Source: Brachycybe producta
Lineage: Eukaryota; Arthropoda; Diplopoda; Playtdesmida; Andrognathidae
Assembly (NCBI GenBank): GCA_036925085.1
Contig: JAUPFP010000046.1
Coordinates: forward strand, 1,061,501-1,125,500
Length of the DNA: 64,000 nt
Direction: 5' to 3'
The translations under genes and the position numbers were made by a program. How positions within the stretch are numbered: position 1 is the stretch's first letter; each line of letters opens with the position of its first letter. Positions 45,464 to 56,839 of this stretch are shown piece by piece. Below the pieces are notes generated by a model. The model ran no database searches. It was not told the DNA's origin and saw only the letters and a program-made list of their open reading frames with translations.

Positions 45464-48400
45464 TCAAGAGATCAGTTTCTCGGCATTCACGATTGTTTCG
45501 ATCACGGAGTTCACTTCCGTCTGACGATTCATCTTAAGAAAAACTCCACTCTTGATACGAACCAAGTTTAACCAATTCGGAACCAGTTCGGAAAGTAACA
45601 TCAAGTGAGATTCCAATTCGACTAGACAAAAAATTAAATACACGAGATAAATTTATTTACTTCAACCGAATTGTTTCTTCGAAGAAAAATTGAAGAATTT
45701 CAGAGCAATTTTATTTTCTTCAGAAAAATCAGTATGAAAACAATAAATTCCAAGTGTTTTAGAAACTAGAATAATTCTTAATATTGCTAAAAGTATTTTT
45801 AAATAAAACTTTTTATATAAAGTTTGAAAATTATTCCAACTTTAAGCAGACCATATTTTTAAATTTTTGTCTAGGGCTTATATAAAAAGTTTATTTTAAA
45901 AGATATCAACGTGAAAATACTACCAATTCTAGTTTCTAAAATTCAAGTTTCTCTACATTTTGCATCTGAAAGGCAGAATAATTAAGAGTTTGAGATCCGT
46001 TTACACTTTAAACCCATTTTAAGGAGCTTTTTTTTTTCAAAACTCAATAAGTCCACATTTTTGGCCAAACCTATTTTATTGCAGTTTTGTAATAACTTTC
46101 ATTGCTCAATCGTTATCTGTAATCGTTTTTTTTTAAATAGAAAAAAACTCAAAGTAACGGTTACTCCAAATTCAGGTTTTCTATCTCTTTAAATATAAAA
46201 GGATTTGGTTCTTTGCATTTCCTGAACAAATTGAATAACCGGACTTTTTGACTTTTTCTCATACCCTCGATGCATAAAATGTTCATTTTTTAAGATTTAA
46301 AAATCTCTCAGCATAACTTTCCACCATTCTAGTTTTTGCCAGACGTTTATGCGCATCTATCGAGCCCCATTAAACGAAAAAAAAAAAAGAAAAATGTTAA
46401 CCGGGAGTTAAAGATCCGACGAAACTCTCCATCACTTTTTTAACTGCAACAGAAAGCGGAACCGCCGCTTTTCTTTCGGAAATGAAATAACTGTTGAAAC
46501 AAATTAAGGCTTTAAACACTTTTTCTTTCAAGTCTGTGCTTAAAAAACACAGGCGTTTTTATGTTAAGCTGAAACTGCAAAAGCTCAAAGGATACTTTCG
46601 TAAGATGCGCGTCATTTCCGGAAGTCTCGATATCATTACTTTTCGCTTGTCTGCAACCGGATTGCGAGTGATTTCGGCCTTGATTTTCTCGGCTTCTTTG
46701 GCACGAATCTGAAACAACACCACAGAAACAAGTTATTCAAAACCAAAGACCATGTCAGTTGTTAAGAAATACTTTAGCCAAAAGACTTGTTGGAATTCCT
46801 TTTAATTTGCCGTTTGACTGCGGCAACTTCGTAGCAGCAGCTGTAGATGAAGACGCCGAACTTTCTGCCTTCAACTTAGCAACGTTTTCCAACGCTTTAT
46901 CTAACTGTAACAAGAATTTGCTTTGAGCCATTATATGTGCAAAATAATTTTTAAGCAGCTGAAGTTAAAAGATAAACCTTGGTGCTGTATATTCCTTTGA
47001 TCTTATCGAGAACGTCTTTAGCCGAAACACATTTCTGTTCTGCTTCCGATTGTGGCAACAGAGACGGTTCGATCTCCGAAACGTCTTCTATCGGAAACGA
47101 CGGATGCCAACGAGTCACTTTATCGGGCGAAACTTCGATCGGAGGATTCAGACTCGATAGAAACTTCGAATGGTGTCTCTTGAGCACCTCGACCAGATTA
47201 GATCGAAAGACGCGCCGTCTCGACAGCAAGAACTTAGGATCGACCGCAACAAATCCACTTTCCAACTTTCTTTCATTCCGAACTGGAGCTTCGTCGAAAC
47301 AATCCATATTGATCGAGACAGTGAGCTCAGTTTCGAGCTTGCGATCTCGATTATTACGAACTTTCTCCTGCCTCATTGTATAAGCCAAAGGATAAACCGT
47401 TTTAATCTGAGCCAAATATTTCAAATCAAAATTCCTACAGAACGAAAAGAAAGCGAACCGATTAAGAGATGCGATCGAAAAGTTATCAGATTATCGTGAT
47501 GAAATAAAAACCTATGCATCATTTCTTGAACTGCCGGCTTCAGTTTCGTTATCGTACAGATCTCCTGTCTGTTATGAAGGATACTAGCGACGGTATCGGT
47601 GCTGTGAAACACCTCCGCAAGAAACTTGTATTTGTAAGGTAAAGTTAACTGTGATGTCGAGTCGCTCGAAGCAAGAGCACTGAATCGCTGATATGCCGGA
47701 ATCGTTCCAATGGATTCGGTACTCGAAACAGACCTTTGAAAAAAATAATCATAACCTTTCAGTCATCAAACGCATCCTTTAAACACAAAACGTGTTAAAA
47801 TATAGTAAAAGCCACTACTTCTAGTAGTCTTCAGTCATTTTTGTTCACATTTCTTTGTAGTTCCATGCAAGTTTTCTGAAATTTTTACAATTTTCTGTTG
47901 CTTCGTTGTGGTTTTCAGCTGTTTCTTTTTAATTTTCTGCAAGTCTTCCATCAATTCTTTCAGATTTAACTTACGGTTGTGATGCTGCTGCATCCGCACA
48001 ACTAACAGTCGACGATTTCGAATTCAATTTATCCTTTGCAGTCTTCAATCGGCTCAAAGTTTCCTTTAGTTCATGTATTTTGGTACTTTTCGCTAATTGG
48101 CTCGCAACTGATTGCAGGAAAGGCATCTGTGATCAAAAAAAGTTTATTAATTTTTAAGATTGCGAACTTTATAACATGTTTACGCAGTTCACTATAATAT
48201 TAAGCAAGGCTGCAAAATACTAACGTTCAGAAATTTGCATATTTTTTCCTGTTTCTTACACTTGCTTTTGGGTACCTTTTTAAGCATTTCTGCAAGTTTC
48301 CTGCAAACATTTGTATTTATTTGCATTTTTCGCAGTTTTTCTGCAAATGTCCGAATTTTTTTCAGCCTTTTTTACAAGCTTTTTGTAGATTTCCACAGTT

Positions 48401-48914
48401 TCTTAAAGATAATGACCTCGAAACAGTTCGGAACACAATTAACAAACCTTAATGCGAGGTCTGTAACAACCTCGTGAATACGAATGGCACCACGATGATA
48501 CCTGACGTTCTCCTCCGACCGCACGTGCACGCGCTCTGAGTAAACAAGGCCATGTGCTTTTCGTGCTTTCTTTATAATTACCTTGTTTTTGTTGTCAGCC
48601 GAAGAGGTTTCTTCCGGAATTTTTCCATTCGGTGACTCTGTTTCCGATAATTTACGCTTTAAACTCTTTTCACAATTGTTTTGCAAAATACCGGACTTAA
48701 TGAAGGTTTCGTTTGTCAGCTGTTTTGACGCTTTTGTGTCTGGAAAACTCGGCTTATTTTTAACCCAAGATTCGCGAAACTTTTCACTTGCATTCACCAC
48801 TTTTAATCGATCGTCTACGGCTGAATCTAACACTTTTCTCCGTTTAGAAGGTGGACAAACGTCTTGCTTTTTCACCACATGATAGAAATCTAACAAACTC
48901 TTTGATACAGACAT
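45464..48914 (-). CDS. CDT1: DNA replication licensing factor CDT1
   Basis: Eight exons: 48582-48914, 47975-48126, 47512-47733, 46978-47434, 46773-46904, 46596-46708, 46402-46490, 45464-45621, joining in phase to 551 residues (human 546). CDT1 loads MCM2-7 on origins with ORC and CDC6, and geminin inhibits it. The geminin-binding core is clear (PAYQRFSALA, LPYKYKFLAEVF, LAQIKTVYPLAY, VTRWHPSFPIEDVSEIEPS). The C-terminal winged helix that contacts MCM spans about 430-551 (IRAKEAEKIKAEI, SRLPEMTRILR, LLSELVPNWLNLVRI). The extreme N-terminus carries a PIP-degron-like SLLDFY with Lys15 at the +4 position, as used for PCNA-coupled destruction by CRL4-Cdt2; the usual Gln and Thr are replaced. A KRKL Cy-like motif near Ser-Pro sites may mark CDK/SKP2 control. 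Exon 1 could splice later than 48582, but only this donor keeps phase 0. A minus-strand AATAAA lies at 45392-45397. Confidence 0.93.
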
Positions 48915-48999
48915 CGCTTTTTTTTTACTAACAACTTAATAAGAAACTAGAAAAAACAAAAAAAGACTAAGCAATGTAGGAAAATGGCTGCGACGAGTG

Positions 49000-49217
49000 T
49001 TCCCGCGTTTTTCTCTACAGCAGCCAATCAAAATATGCTTAACGTATGACGTCAAAAAATTGTCCTGTTTTGTGACGTCAAATTTTAGCCATTTTTTTCA
49101 CCTAAAAGATTGGCGAATCAGCTTCAATGTTTACTTCTTACGTCATAAAAAACAATGGATTCTCTGTAAAGAAACCAATTAGGAGCCAAGTAAAATAACA
49201 CGTGATTGGTGACGTCA
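49000..49217 (-). promoter_or_regulatory. CDT1 promoter region: E2F, CRE and CCAAT motifs
   Basis: Just upstream of the CDT1 ATG lie TTCCCGCG (49000-49007, an E2F-type core), CCAAT at about 49024, and three perfect TGACGTCA palindromes (49047-49054, 49073-49080, 49210-49217). CDT1 is a classical E2F target in animals, so the E2F core is credible. The CRE cluster is an observation whose role is inferred. Confidence 0.55.
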
Positions 49218-49332
49218 TCGAGACACGCCTATCTTATGACAACTCACATGAAAATGGCGTCCAGAAATATTAACCAATCAAAAGAATTGTTTATATGATG
49301 ACGTAAAAAAAATATGGTCGTCTTACAACACG

Positions 49333-49741
49333 TAGACCTGTGCGCCGCCGGGCGAAACCGCCGCCGCCGGTGTTTTTGAAGCTAAAAACGCCGCCGCTCG
49401 CCGCTTGTACTTTTTTTTAAAAACCCGCCGCCACTCGCCGCCGGTGTATGACTGGCGGCCGCCAAATTAAAATCTGTTTTGGTTGGTTTTGTTTCTACGA
49501 AGCCCCGTAAAGGACATACACAATTAAATGAAGTTTTAAAAAAAGATATGGCCACAGTTAAGGCCCCACTTAAGGCGCCAAAAAAAGATATGGCCACAGT
49601 TAATCCCCACTTATGGCGCCAAATTAAGATACGGCCGCACTTACGCCGGTAGTCGCCCAGACGCCGGTAGTCGCCGCCGCCGCTGCTCGTATTTACCCTC
49701 GCTCGCCGCCGCCGATCAATATGCTACGGCGCACAGGTCTA
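49333..49741. mobile_element. GC-rich hAT-like MITE with perfect 8-bp target duplication
   Basis: The element runs from TAGACCTGTGCGCCG to CGGCGCACAGGTCTA and is flanked on both sides by ACAACACG (49325-49332 and 49742-49749). Exact 8-bp duplications are typical of hAT insertion. The interior is dominated by CCGCCG/CGGCGG on both arms, very unlike the AT-rich surroundings. It also contains a GTAAAGGACAT piece shared with the 5625-5882 element and a doubled AGATATGGCCACAGTTAA motif. It carries no transposase. Confidence 0.9.
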
Positions 49742-49806
49742 ACAACACGTGAAACGTGACGTAAGAAAGTCATAAGTACGTGCGAATTGCGAAACACGCG
49801 CTTTTT

Positions 49807-49837
49807 TTTGGCGGGAACAGGTAATTTTTGGCGCCAA
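49807..49837. promoter_or_regulatory. Paired E2F-like sites between CDT1 and the oxidase
   Basis: TTTGGCGGGAA (49807-49817) is a full E2F consensus, and TTTTTGGCGCCAA follows at 49825-49837. They lie 0.9 kb upstream of CDT1 (minus) and 0.65 kb upstream of the oxidase (plus). Target and activity are inferred. Confidence 0.45.
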
Positions 49838-50489
49838 GAGTTTAATTTATGTAATTGCTATTAATGATATATTTTTTTAGAAGCGGTCCGTATAAGTGGT
49901 TCTCAGGAATTTGCACGGCGGACAACTGAAGGTTAAAATAGTGTATGAACAGCGGATTTTCGGATTTTGGTTATTTTACATTTCAGGAGTAAAGCTGTGT
50001 TTACACGGTTTTTACTGTGTGTAGTGGAATTGCCACAGCCGAAAACAGGCGTGAACGTGAGGCTAATGTGCGCACACGTGACACACCAGACGTGAGCGCG
50101 ATATGGCGTGAGCAGACGCCACATACGGCTCAAACACACAACCGTGTTTTGTAAATCATACCATGTTTGATTATTTCGCATCTACTAGCCGTATTTGCAG
50201 GCGTAAGGGCCCCAGTCAGCCCGGATAGTGTATGCAGAAAGGTTTTGTATATAACATGGCCAAGAAAAATTTCAGTGTTTCTTTAAAGCTCTCAGAAAAT
50301 AACACACCTTACAAAAGATATCAACGTGAAACTGATTGAGCTACCCTTCTAGTTTCTAAAACAGATTCAAATTTTGCAACTGAAAGACAGAATAACCTAA
50401 GTTCGAGAGGCGTTTTAACAGTTTAAAACCACCTAATTGCTTAAATATCTCATTTTACAGAAGATTGTACCTTAGTCTAAGATTGTACA

Positions 50490-52708
50490 ATGGCCATCTG
50501 TGTAATTGGGGCTGGAATCGTCGGTCTTTCGTGTGCGATACAATTGCAGCTGAGATTTCGCGATTCGATCCGAATCACGATCATAGCCGATAAATTCAAC
50601 GAAGAGACTTTGAGCAGTGGAGCCGGAGGAATATTTGGAGTATCATCGAATACTACAGGACCACGACCTGATTCGATCACGTTCGATATTATAGTTTAAT
50701 TTAAATAATCATTTTTTTTTAAATTGAAAAAAAGAGTTTATCTTTTTTTCCAAATTAAATTCAGAAAATGGGGAAAAATCTCGTACAAATATTATTCTTC
50801 TCTAATGCGATCCGACGAAGCTGGAATCGCAGGAATACAAGAAGTTTCCGGTTATTATCTAAAGACGGATAGCAGCCGTCAAGAAAAAGAGGTAAAAAGT
50901 AAAAACGTAACTTGAAAGTCATATAGAAACTAGAAAGATAAAGTATTCAGTTAAACATTGTATGTGGTTTTAGAAACTAGAAGAAATTGACATGGTTTTA
51001 GAAACTGCATGGGTAAATAGAAGAAATTGAAAGGGCTTTAGTTATAATTTTTTCTATTTAAAATAAAAGATGGAGTTCCTGAGGGAGTTTCATAGTAACG
51101 TAAGGGCTGTTACCGACACAGAACTACAAGGATTTCCTGGAAATTGGGCGTAAGAAAAGTATTCATTCAGTTCATTTCAGTTCTTATATTCAATCTTTTC
51201 TTACCGTTTTTAGTGGAGGAATATTCTTTACTACGATGATCATTGATGGAATCCGTTATCTTCCGTTCTTGACGGACAAGTAAAAAAAATCTCTTGTATA
51301 AAATACGAGCTAAGATTTCAGGAAATTTTCAATCATTCATTTAGGTTCATTAAAAATGGCGGGCAGATCGTGAAACAAACCATCACTAACTTCGAAGAGG
51401 CGCGTTTCTAAACTTATTTAGTATTTGTTCACAATACATTTAATTCATAGTTAGTTTTCTATAGCTTATAGGGAACTATGATGTGGTCGTTAACTGCGGA
51501 GGTTTAAGAGCTGCTCAGTTTGTAAACGATTCAAAAGTTGTTCCAATGAGAGGACAAATAATTAGGGTTAGTTTTAAGGGCTGGTTTTAAAGTGTAAAAA
51601 CAATCCTCAAACTCTTTGTGTCTTTTCAGTAGCAAAATGAGGTGAGATTTAAAATGTTTTAGAATTTAGAAGGGTAACTGAAACACTTAAGGTTATTTTC
51701 ATGTTGATAATCTTTTAAAATAAGCTTTTTATGTAAGTTTGAAAACGACCAAACTTTTTTTTTGCAAATGACATTTTTTAATTTATGTCTACAAAAAGTT
51801 TTATTTTGAAAGCTATCAACAAGTGATTCAACGACCCTTCTAGTTTCTAAAACACTTTGAAATTACAGAAGTGTTAAAGAAACTAGAAGGGTAGGGTCAA
51901 CAATCAAAGGTATTTTCATGTTTGATATTTTTCAAACTAAACTTCTTTAAGGACGAAAATTAAAAAAACGTTGTCGACATTTTGCATTTAGAATGACCAG
52001 AGTTCGAAAGGCGTTTACACTTTAAAATCATATTAATTAAATTCTTTTACTCTTCTTTTAATTTCTTTGAAAGCTGTTCTCAAAAACTAAGACTAATTCC
52101 ACAAAACTTCTAAATTTATTCTAAAAAAAAGTTTTCAAAAACTCATGTTTTTACAAATATCGCCAACAATTAGGTCCGTGCTCCATGGATCAAACACTTC
52201 TATTATGGAGATTCCGACACTTACATCCTTCCGAGGTGATGTTAAAACAGGAATTTTTACCACTTTTCCGTGCTAACAAGTTATACTACTTAAAGCACCG
52301 ATACAGTGGCGCTCGGAGGAACTAGACAGTACAATAGTTACAACACAAAGATTGATCGAAGAGACAGTGAAGGAATCTGGGAACGGTGTTGTGACATTGT
52401 TCCGAGCCTCAAAGCAAGTCACAAATCAATGAAACTAATCAAGTTTCTAGTTTAAAGTCCTCTGATATTTACTTCTCTATTTTTGTTAGGATGCAACTGT
52501 CGTTAAAGAGTGGGTGGGCTTACGTCCACATCGAGATCCGATCCGTCTCGAAGCGGAACGGCTTGAAATCGACGGAAAGTATCTAAATGTTGTTCATAAT
52601 TATGGACATGGCGGAACAGGAGTAACCCTCTCATGGGGATCCGCATCGGAAGCGGTCGAATTAGTGACGGCGCTTCTAGCTTCTAAAATACCAGACTCAA
52701 AACTCTGA
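50490..52708 (+). CDS. Peroxisomal D-aspartate / D-amino-acid oxidase
   Basis: Nine exons: 50490-50680, 50765-50891, 51070-51149, 51214-51279, 51345-51403, 51472-51566, 52174-52235, 52296-52413, 52490-52708. They give 338 residues, the usual family length. The enzyme uses FAD to deaminate D-amino acids to 2-oxo acids, ammonia and hydrogen peroxide. Visible landmarks are the N-terminal dinucleotide loop VIGAGIVGLSCA (5-16), VVVNCGGL, MRGQIIRV, TVALGGTRQ, the substrate-binding VGLRPHRDPIRLE and the FAD-binding HNYGHGGTGVTLSWG. The protein ends in SKL, a perfect type 1 peroxisomal signal. Overall it looks slightly nearer D-aspartate oxidase, but substrate choice cannot be read by eye. The intron after 52413 starts GCAAGT, so it is a GC-AG intron; the exon 1 donor (AC|GTTCGA) is weak but is the only one in phase. 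Confidence 0.92.
52414..52489 (+). other. GC-AG intron in the oxidase gene
   Basis: The coding frame needs a phase-0 junction between SLK and DATVVKE. The only matching donor is AAA|GCAAGT, which follows the GC-donor consensus downstream of the cut, and the acceptor is TTTTTGTTAG. No GT donor near the junction keeps the frame, and the 338-residue total depends on this intron. Confidence 0.8.
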
Positions 52709-53121
52709 ATTTTTAAATTAAATGCTCATTTAAGTTGGTTTCAAAGTGTAAACTTCCTGTAAACTCTGGTTATAATTATTTCTGTCTTTCGGGAGCCAAA
52801 TAAAGAGAAACTTGAAAGTGTTTTAGAAACTAGAACGGCAGCTCAATCTCTTAAGGGATAATTTTCTGTTGACATCTTTCAAAAGAAGCTTTTTTATGTC
52901 TTTATTCATTTAAATATTTTAAGTGATTCGGCTGCCCGTTCTAGTTTCTAACACACTTTCAACTTCTCTTCAGTTTTGTTCTTCTGAAATGCCGAATAAT
53001 TAGACTTCCAAAAAATAATCTGTTAATAAAAACCTTTTAAAATAAAATATTAAAAAATCTGTTTTGAAAAAAGTATATAAAGGATATTTTATTGATTTTC
53101 ATCTTCGGTTTTTTAAACGTT

Positions 53122-55698
53122 TCATTGCAATTCGACGTAATTTGCCGGAAAAAGTCCGACGTTACCGCGACATTCTCCACGCCACCATCCTTCGTCCACC
53201 TTAAAGAAAAGAACAAGAATAAATTGAAAGATTTAACCGGGTTACAACTTAAGAATGCAGTTTAAAAAAAGACCTTAACTTTACCATTTCAATATTTGTA
53301 ATTATTTCACCAGGATCGAATGTTAATTCATCTTCAGCAGCTAAAATAAAAAATACAATTGTATGAAAACAACGATGATTTTTGTAGTTAGAAGCTTCTT
53401 TTGCTCTCGATACAAAGACATCGAGACAATTCAAAATTTACCAGCTTCATAGTCATACAACGCTACAGCCGTATAATCTGTTTTTCCGTGAGACTCTTGT
53501 TCGGCTTCTGGTTCCGGATCGACAAACTCGTCTTCTTCAACCGGTTCAGATAAAGACTGGAATTTACTTTTATTGACTGGTTCCGGTGAAGAATGAGATT
53601 TTGTTTCTTTGACCGGCTCTGATAAAGAACTGTATTCTGGTTCTTCATGGTGTTCTTGTTCCTCGGTTACCTCAACTTCGGCCGGCTTAGGACTAGGACT
53701 CGATTGCCTTATAGGCTTCGAGGGCACGACCTAGTAGATGAAAAACCAGCATTGGAACTAATTTGCCAAAAATAATGAGTTACTTTTAAATTACTTTATT
53801 TAAAATACTTTTTTTCATAAAATTAGTTGCTTGGACAACATTACTTTTGAATTTTTTTAATTTCTAATTGTAATTATCTTTTCTAATTACAATTACTTTG
53901 AATAACTTAATTGTAATTAATTTAGAAAATTCTCCACTAACCGTTTCTTTGACTGAAACCGGTTGTTCAACCGGTGTAGCGACAACGGGAGGGAACTTTG
54001 AAAGTACTTTCGGAGGTGCTTTACTCTTCTTCGGTTCCAACTGAACGGGTTTCTCCTCTTTGGCTTTGTTTTCAAACATCGCCTTCAAACTAGAAGTCTT
54101 CGCACCACCTACAAGCGAAACGACTCGTGTCAAAACGGAAATTGTTTTATCTTTGGAAACGTTCATGGCAAACGTACACAATGGAAATATTCATGGTTAT
54201 CATTTTCTAAGACTTTTTCAAGGCTAAAACCTACAACAACTCTCTTAAATGACGAGGACATTTCTGGAAAAGCTCTAGCCTCTAAACAGCCTTTTTAAAT
54301 ACATTCTTTTTGCACAATTTTTTTCGCCTTACTAACAAGTTATGATCGTGTTTTACTCTTCTAGTCGAAAATATAAGATAAAAACAACAGAAATGAAAGC
54401 TACCTGTTGGCACGTTCGGTTTTTCGACAGTCTGCGATTCAGACGTTTCCTCGTCCTCTTCGTCTTCTCGATAATTATGAGCCGATTTGTCAACTCTGTC
54501 AGTCTGAACGCCAAATTTTCCTCCAAATCCTATCTTCATATCTGTCTGCGACGGATGCATTTCTACTTGTGTCTTTTCATTCCAACCTTTTGCAGAACTG
54601 TCTTGTTTATCCGTCTCAACACCAAATTTTCCACCAAAACCTTTAGAATAATCTGAAAAAGAAATAACAGATTCAATTTTTCAGGAAAAAAGAACGACCA
54701 ATTTGCCACAAACTGATTTTATACCAGTTTGCGATTCGTGTTTCGAAAGTTTTTCATGATGATCCCAATTCACGGCAGATTTATCCTGTTTGTCCGTTTC
54801 AACTCCAAATTTCCCTCCGAAACCTTTCGAATAATCTAAACAAAAGTTTATTTTATTGAGATTTGTTCGTTTCTTAAAAAAAACCGTTTTGCTACCGAGC
54901 TGTGACTCGTGTTTCGACAGTTGTTCGTGATGTCCCCAACCGACGGCAGATTTATCTTGCCGATCAGCTTGAACGCCATATTTTCCACCGAATCCGACCG
55001 AGTAATCTGCAAGAAGAGCAAATAATGGGCATTTTTTAACTCTGAAGAACATAAAACGAACAACAGATCTATTGAAAACCTTTCTGTGACTCGTGTTTCT
55101 CCAGTTTGTGTTGATAATCCCATCCGACAGCAGATTTGTCAACTCGATCCGCTTGAACTCCATATTTTCCACCAAATCCAGAAACGTAATCTTTCTGTGA
55201 AGCGTGTTTCTCGACCTTTTCCAAGTAATCGTGTCCGAGAGCCGACTGCAAACGTAACAAACGTAGAATAAAGATCGAAAATGTCGGAGAAAATAATAAA
55301 AACTAAACCACAACGATTCAAAACCTTATCCATACGATCTTCTTCGACTCCGAATTTGCCTCCGTATCCGAACGAACCCTTGGAACCTTCATCATAAACC
55401 TTTTTCTTTACTTCTGCATCGTCGGTTGCCACTTTCACTCGTAATTCACTCATACTACAAACAACAATAATTAGATTAGAACCGAATAACGATTTTCAAG
55501 TTTCTCCGCTACGAAAAGAGCGTCACACTTTAAGGCAGCAGCCGTTCGACCCGAACCCTCGATCGTCTTTGAACCCCAACGTTGTTCCTCTTCGGTGACG
55601 TCATTAACGAAGTTTGGATCCGTTTCCCAATCGTCATCTTCGTTAACGGTCGCATCTCCACTCGATTTTATGTCTCTTCCCGCTTGAGCCTTCCACAT
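53122..55698 (-). CDS. CTTN: Cortactin (CTTN/HS1 family)
   Basis: Ten exons: 55529-55698, 55325-55454, 55080-55245, 54896-55006, 54725-54835, 54404-54652, 53942-54108, 53442-53730, 53285-53340, 53122-53199, joining to 508 residues. Cortactin stabilises branched actin at the cell cortex. The N-terminal acidic region carries the Arp2/3-binding DDW (22-24), followed by [16 protein letters not shown]. Five complete 37-residue actin-binding repeats and a truncated sixth follow (GFGGK(Y/F)GV...KHESQ, about 85-295). Next come a helical and Ser/Pro/Glu-rich linker (SEPV repeats) and a C-terminal SH3 domain (about 455-508; [29 protein letters not shown]). Two internal exons are exactly one repeat long (111 nt, phase 1-1). 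The family-defining MWKA start at 55698 fixes the initiator. A minus-strand AATAAA lies at 53088-53093. Confidence 0.97.
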
Positions 55699-56655
55699 TT
55701 CTTCGAAACAAACAAAAACAACTTATTTCTCTTGAGTGTTTCAACATTCAGTTGCCTTTACGGCAAATGAAGTCAAACAAAAACCAAATTAAGCAAGAAA
55801 TTGCAGAACAATTTCATGAAAAATGTATGAAAGCCAGTTCATTCCAAAGATTGAAGTGGATTTCTGTCTAAGACGAGAAACCGTTCAAGTCAAGATTTAA
55901 GAGCAATAAAAGATAGATTAAATTAACAAAATCAGCCACATATACAATCAATTTTTGTATTGAAACGTTAGCATTGACAAGCCAGAATTGATCGTATGTA
56001 CCCAGCCCTAGTCACGCTTGAATCAAAATCAGATTTTGCCTGATTCCAGAATTTTTAAGTGTTTGCGGAGTTTCCCAGGTCATCAGTAACGTCTTCTGCA
56101 TGACGTCACTTAACACGGGCCGGTCAAATGCCGCCCGACGTCACATTTTGCACAAATATGTCAAAGTGACGTAACCAAGAAAAACAACAACCGGAATTAA
56201 CCTCCGCCCCTCCCCTCCCTCTCCAGCAACGTTTGTTAACATACGACAAGTTAAACTTTCGTTAAAACTTTTTCTGAACGTTTCAAAGGCGCTAAGCCCT
56301 CAATAAAACATAACTCACCACTGTTACGTAATATACAACCTTAAAATATATAATATAATTAACGAAAAACGTCTTATTTTCTCATGAAACTAACAAGTTT
56401 CATCACACACTGTGCCAAAAGATCGAAGATACGTCACTTTATTAACCGGTTATATCGTGAATTGACATGCTTTTTTTCTTATGAAAAGGGTTCAGGTTAG
56501 AGGCTAGCTGCGTGAACGTCAAATGATCTGATTGGTCTTCAGATGAGCAAACGTCATTTCCTGTTTTATTCTCGCTGTCATAAAAATATATCCTGCACAT
56601 TCTGTTACTCATCGATTTATTCACCGTACTCCAACACACATGTCCCATCTTCCTA
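55699..56655. other. Spacer upstream of cortactin
   Basis: No gene is seen. The region contains a fragment (55826-56020) related to 12590-13100 in the CCN intron, and CRE-like half sites around 56095-56170 that may belong to the cortactin promoter. The remainder is unremarkable AT-rich sequence. Confidence 0.5.
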
Positions 56656-56794
56656 CAGGCAATTGTGCCCAGCATAAGAATTTGTTTTGCTCCGCCCTTT
56701 TATGAACGTCATCAATTTCTAATTGGTTTGTTACTTGGTCTGACATCATAAAAGGGCGGAGAAAAAAAATTCTAACGCTGGGCACAATTGCCTG
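56656..56794. mobile_element. Palindromic MITE, CAGGCAATTG variant (copy 6)
   Basis: The ends CAGGCAATTGTGCCCAGCAT and GCTGGGCACAATTGCCTG match the copy at 41314-41505, but the centre is shorter. It immediately precedes array B, mirroring the placement of copy 5 next to array A. Confidence 0.9.
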
Positions 56795-56839
56795 TCATTT
56801 TAACCTGTTGTAATTTTCCAATATTTTGAAACAAAGAAA

